Source of the DNA: Patescibacteria group bacterium UBA2100
GTDB taxonomy: Bacteria > Patescibacteriota > Minisyncoccia > Phycocordibacterales > UBA2100
Reading direction: 5' to 3'
Length of the DNA: 6,615 nt
Assembly: GCA_002331185.1 (NCBI GenBank)
Contig: DCYW01000007.1
Coordinates: forward strand, 1-6,615
In this document: piece after piece, positions 5,692 through 6,615 of the stretch
Layout: every line of letters begins with the position of its first letter
How positions within the stretch are numbered: position 1 is the stretch's first letter
Notes under the pieces: generated by a model
Database searches by the model: none
Seen by the model: the letters and a program-made list of their open reading frames with translations, nothing else
Told to the model about the DNA's origin: nothing
Translations under genes and position numbers: made by a program

Positions 5692-6489
5692 ATGGAACGC
5701 CATGTGAGAAACAATGAGAATGCCCACATTACTGTTGGTGGAAAGGATATCAATGTCACAATTGGTACTGCACAGACAAAAACGGTTGGACCAATGGCAC
5801 TTACTGGTGATACAAAACTTCCTAAAAATACGGTCAGTGCACAAACGCGAAGGAACTCTCAAGGTCTGTGTGTTGATGTACACAGCCCCGCTTTTTCTGA
5901 TCCAAAGAAGAACGTAAAGCGCTTAGGCTTTCGAGAGGGTATGAAAGTTGCTGATTTTGGTTCAGGCTCGGGTGCGTACACACTTGCATTGGTAGATGTA
6001 GTTGGACACTCTGGCACAGTATACTCAGTTGATATCCAAAAAGACTTGCTTATCCGCACACAAAATGCAGCGATCGAAAAAGGGTACGAAAATATAGAAA
6101 TTGTATGGGGTGATATTGAGTCTCTCGATGGCGTCACATTAAAAGACGAGTTGCTTGATGGGGTACTATTATCTAACACACTTTTCCAATTAGATGATAA
6201 AATAAGTACGATAAAGGAGGCGAATCGTGTACTTATGCCTGGAGGAATACTTGCGATTATTGATTGGAATGAATCTTATGGTGGGATCGGTCCACCAGAA
6301 CAGTTGCTATTTACTTCTGATGAAGCCACTATTATTTGTCGTGATAACGGGTTTGTAGCAAAAGGAAATTTTGATGCAGGAGAACATCACTATGGATTAT
6401 TATTTAAGAAGATATCTGACGGGAGATCTGAAGAAAATATGTCACACCAAGATTTTATTTCGCGTACAATCGCTCAAGAGTTACTTTAA
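5692..6489 (+). CDS. Class I SAM-dependent methyltransferase
   Basis: This 265-residue protein carries the Rossmann methyltransferase signature. Motif I is VADFGSGSGAYT (86-97), the acidic residue ending strand two is D114 in VYSVDIQ, and D141 lies in WGDIES. The strand-four region is DGVLLSNTLFQL (156-167), followed by LMPGGILAIIDW (181-192). The segment DPKKNVKRLGFREGMKVADF (70-89) resembles UbiE/ArsM-like enzymes in which a helix precedes motif I. The substrate cannot be read from the sequence. Residues 1-65 form an unusual polar Thr/Asn/Val-rich extension not expected in the family. Met35 (5794) is a possible internal start but would remove only half of it. The chosen ATG is the first after the -10 box and has no Shine-Dalgarno sequence. 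It follows gyrA by 39 bases and is 3 bases from the next gene. Confidence 0.85.
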   Translation: MERHVRNNENAHITVGGKDINVTIGTAQTKTVGPMALTGDTKLPKNTVSAQTRRNSQGLCVDVHSPAFSDPKKNVKRLGFREGMKVADFGSGSGAYTLALVDVVGHSGTVYSVDIQKDLLIRTQNAAIEKGYENIEIVWGDIESLDGVTLKDELLDGVLLSNTLFQLDDKISTIKEANRVLMPGGILAIIDWNESYGGIGPPEQLLFTSDEATIICRDNGFVAKGNFDAGEHHYGLLFKKISDGRSEENMSHQDFISRTIAQELL

Positions 6490-6492
6490 TAT

Positions 6493-6615
6493 ATGCAAGA
6501 AAAACGAAATCCATTTCAAATAATAATCCTCGGAGTATTCATCTTCTTTATTATTATTGCAGTACTGGTCTTTGCAAGTTTTACAGGTGGTAATAATAAT
6601 CGTGATATTGGGGAA
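6493..6615 (+). CDS. N-terminus of a membrane-anchored or exported protein (cut by window end)
   Basis: Only the first 41 residues are present. MQEKRNPFQ is followed by a strongly hydrophobic segment (about residues 10-30, including ILGVFIFFIIIAVLVFASF) and then a polar linker TGGNNNRDIGE. This is a signal anchor or an uncleaved export signal: no lipobox cysteine is seen and no obvious signal-peptidase AxA site. The NPFQIIILGVF start resembles, from memory, N-termini of extracellular solute-binding proteins of ABC transporters in Parcubacteria, but too little is present to assign it. It begins 3 bases after the methyltransferase stop, so it is probably in the same transcript. There is no close Shine-Dalgarno sequence. 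Confidence 0.75.
   Translation, partial: MQEKRNPFQIIILGVFIFFIIIAVLVFASFTGGNNNRDIGE

Noticed and set aside
5076..5759. 227-codon open frame on the minus strand
   Set aside because: It overlaps the 3' part of gyrA and the start of the methyltransferase antisense. Its translation is Ser/Pro/Thr-rich, as expected from the shadow of a Lys/Glu/Gly-rich gene, with no recognisable motif.
758..6489. Alternative genetic code (UGA as glycine, as in Gracilibacteria)
   Set aside because: None of the recognised genes has an in-frame TGA, and glycines are encoded by ordinary GGN codons. The standard bacterial code explains all frames.

Overview
The window looks like chromosomal DNA from a Candidate Phyla Radiation (Patescibacteria) bacterium, most likely a Parcubacteria-type lineage. 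The reasons are: a four-domain ribosomal protein S1; a 54-residue AbrB-like protein of the type common in these genomes; a UlaG-like metallo-beta-lactamase-fold protein followed by a short one-helix membrane protein and gyrA; tight spacing between genes; and almost no Shine-Dalgarno sequences. The lineage is inferred from these family resemblances, not from a database search. Recognised genes stop at TAA or TAG, and none has an in-frame TGA, so the standard bacterial code fits.

Left part (1-757). The first 337 bases hold no recognisable gene, only short open frames that may be fragments. Two strong inverted repeats follow (338-360 and 369-408). Then come a -10-like box and a small AbrB/SpoVT-type DNA-binding protein (427-591, +). 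A perfect two-way terminator (709-740) closes this unit and also the converging S1 gene.

Middle (758-2107). The S1 protein gene lies on the minus strand. Its roughly 200-base upstream region appears to hold back-to-back promoters. The rightward one is strong, with an extended -10. The leftward one is weaker, and a small hairpin lies at the predicted 5' end of the S1 message.

Right part (2108-6615, all +). A compact cluster runs: MBL-fold protein, 9-base gap, single-pass membrane protein, 2-base gap, gyrA, 39-base gap containing a good -10 box, SAM-dependent methyltransferase, 3-base gap, and the start of a membrane-anchored or exported protein cut off by the window end. GyrA is the breakage-reunion subunit of DNA gyrase; its GyrB partner is not in the window. 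The MBL-fold protein has lost most of its HxHxDH metal motif and may not be an ordinary hydrolase.

I see no mobile element, CRISPR array, tRNA or rRNA. No clear novel multi-gene system is visible. The most unusual signals are the nested palindrome ahead of the AbrB-like gene, the short or absent predicted leaders with no Shine-Dalgarno sequences, the degenerate MBL motif, and a GyrA box lacking one of its usual basic residues.
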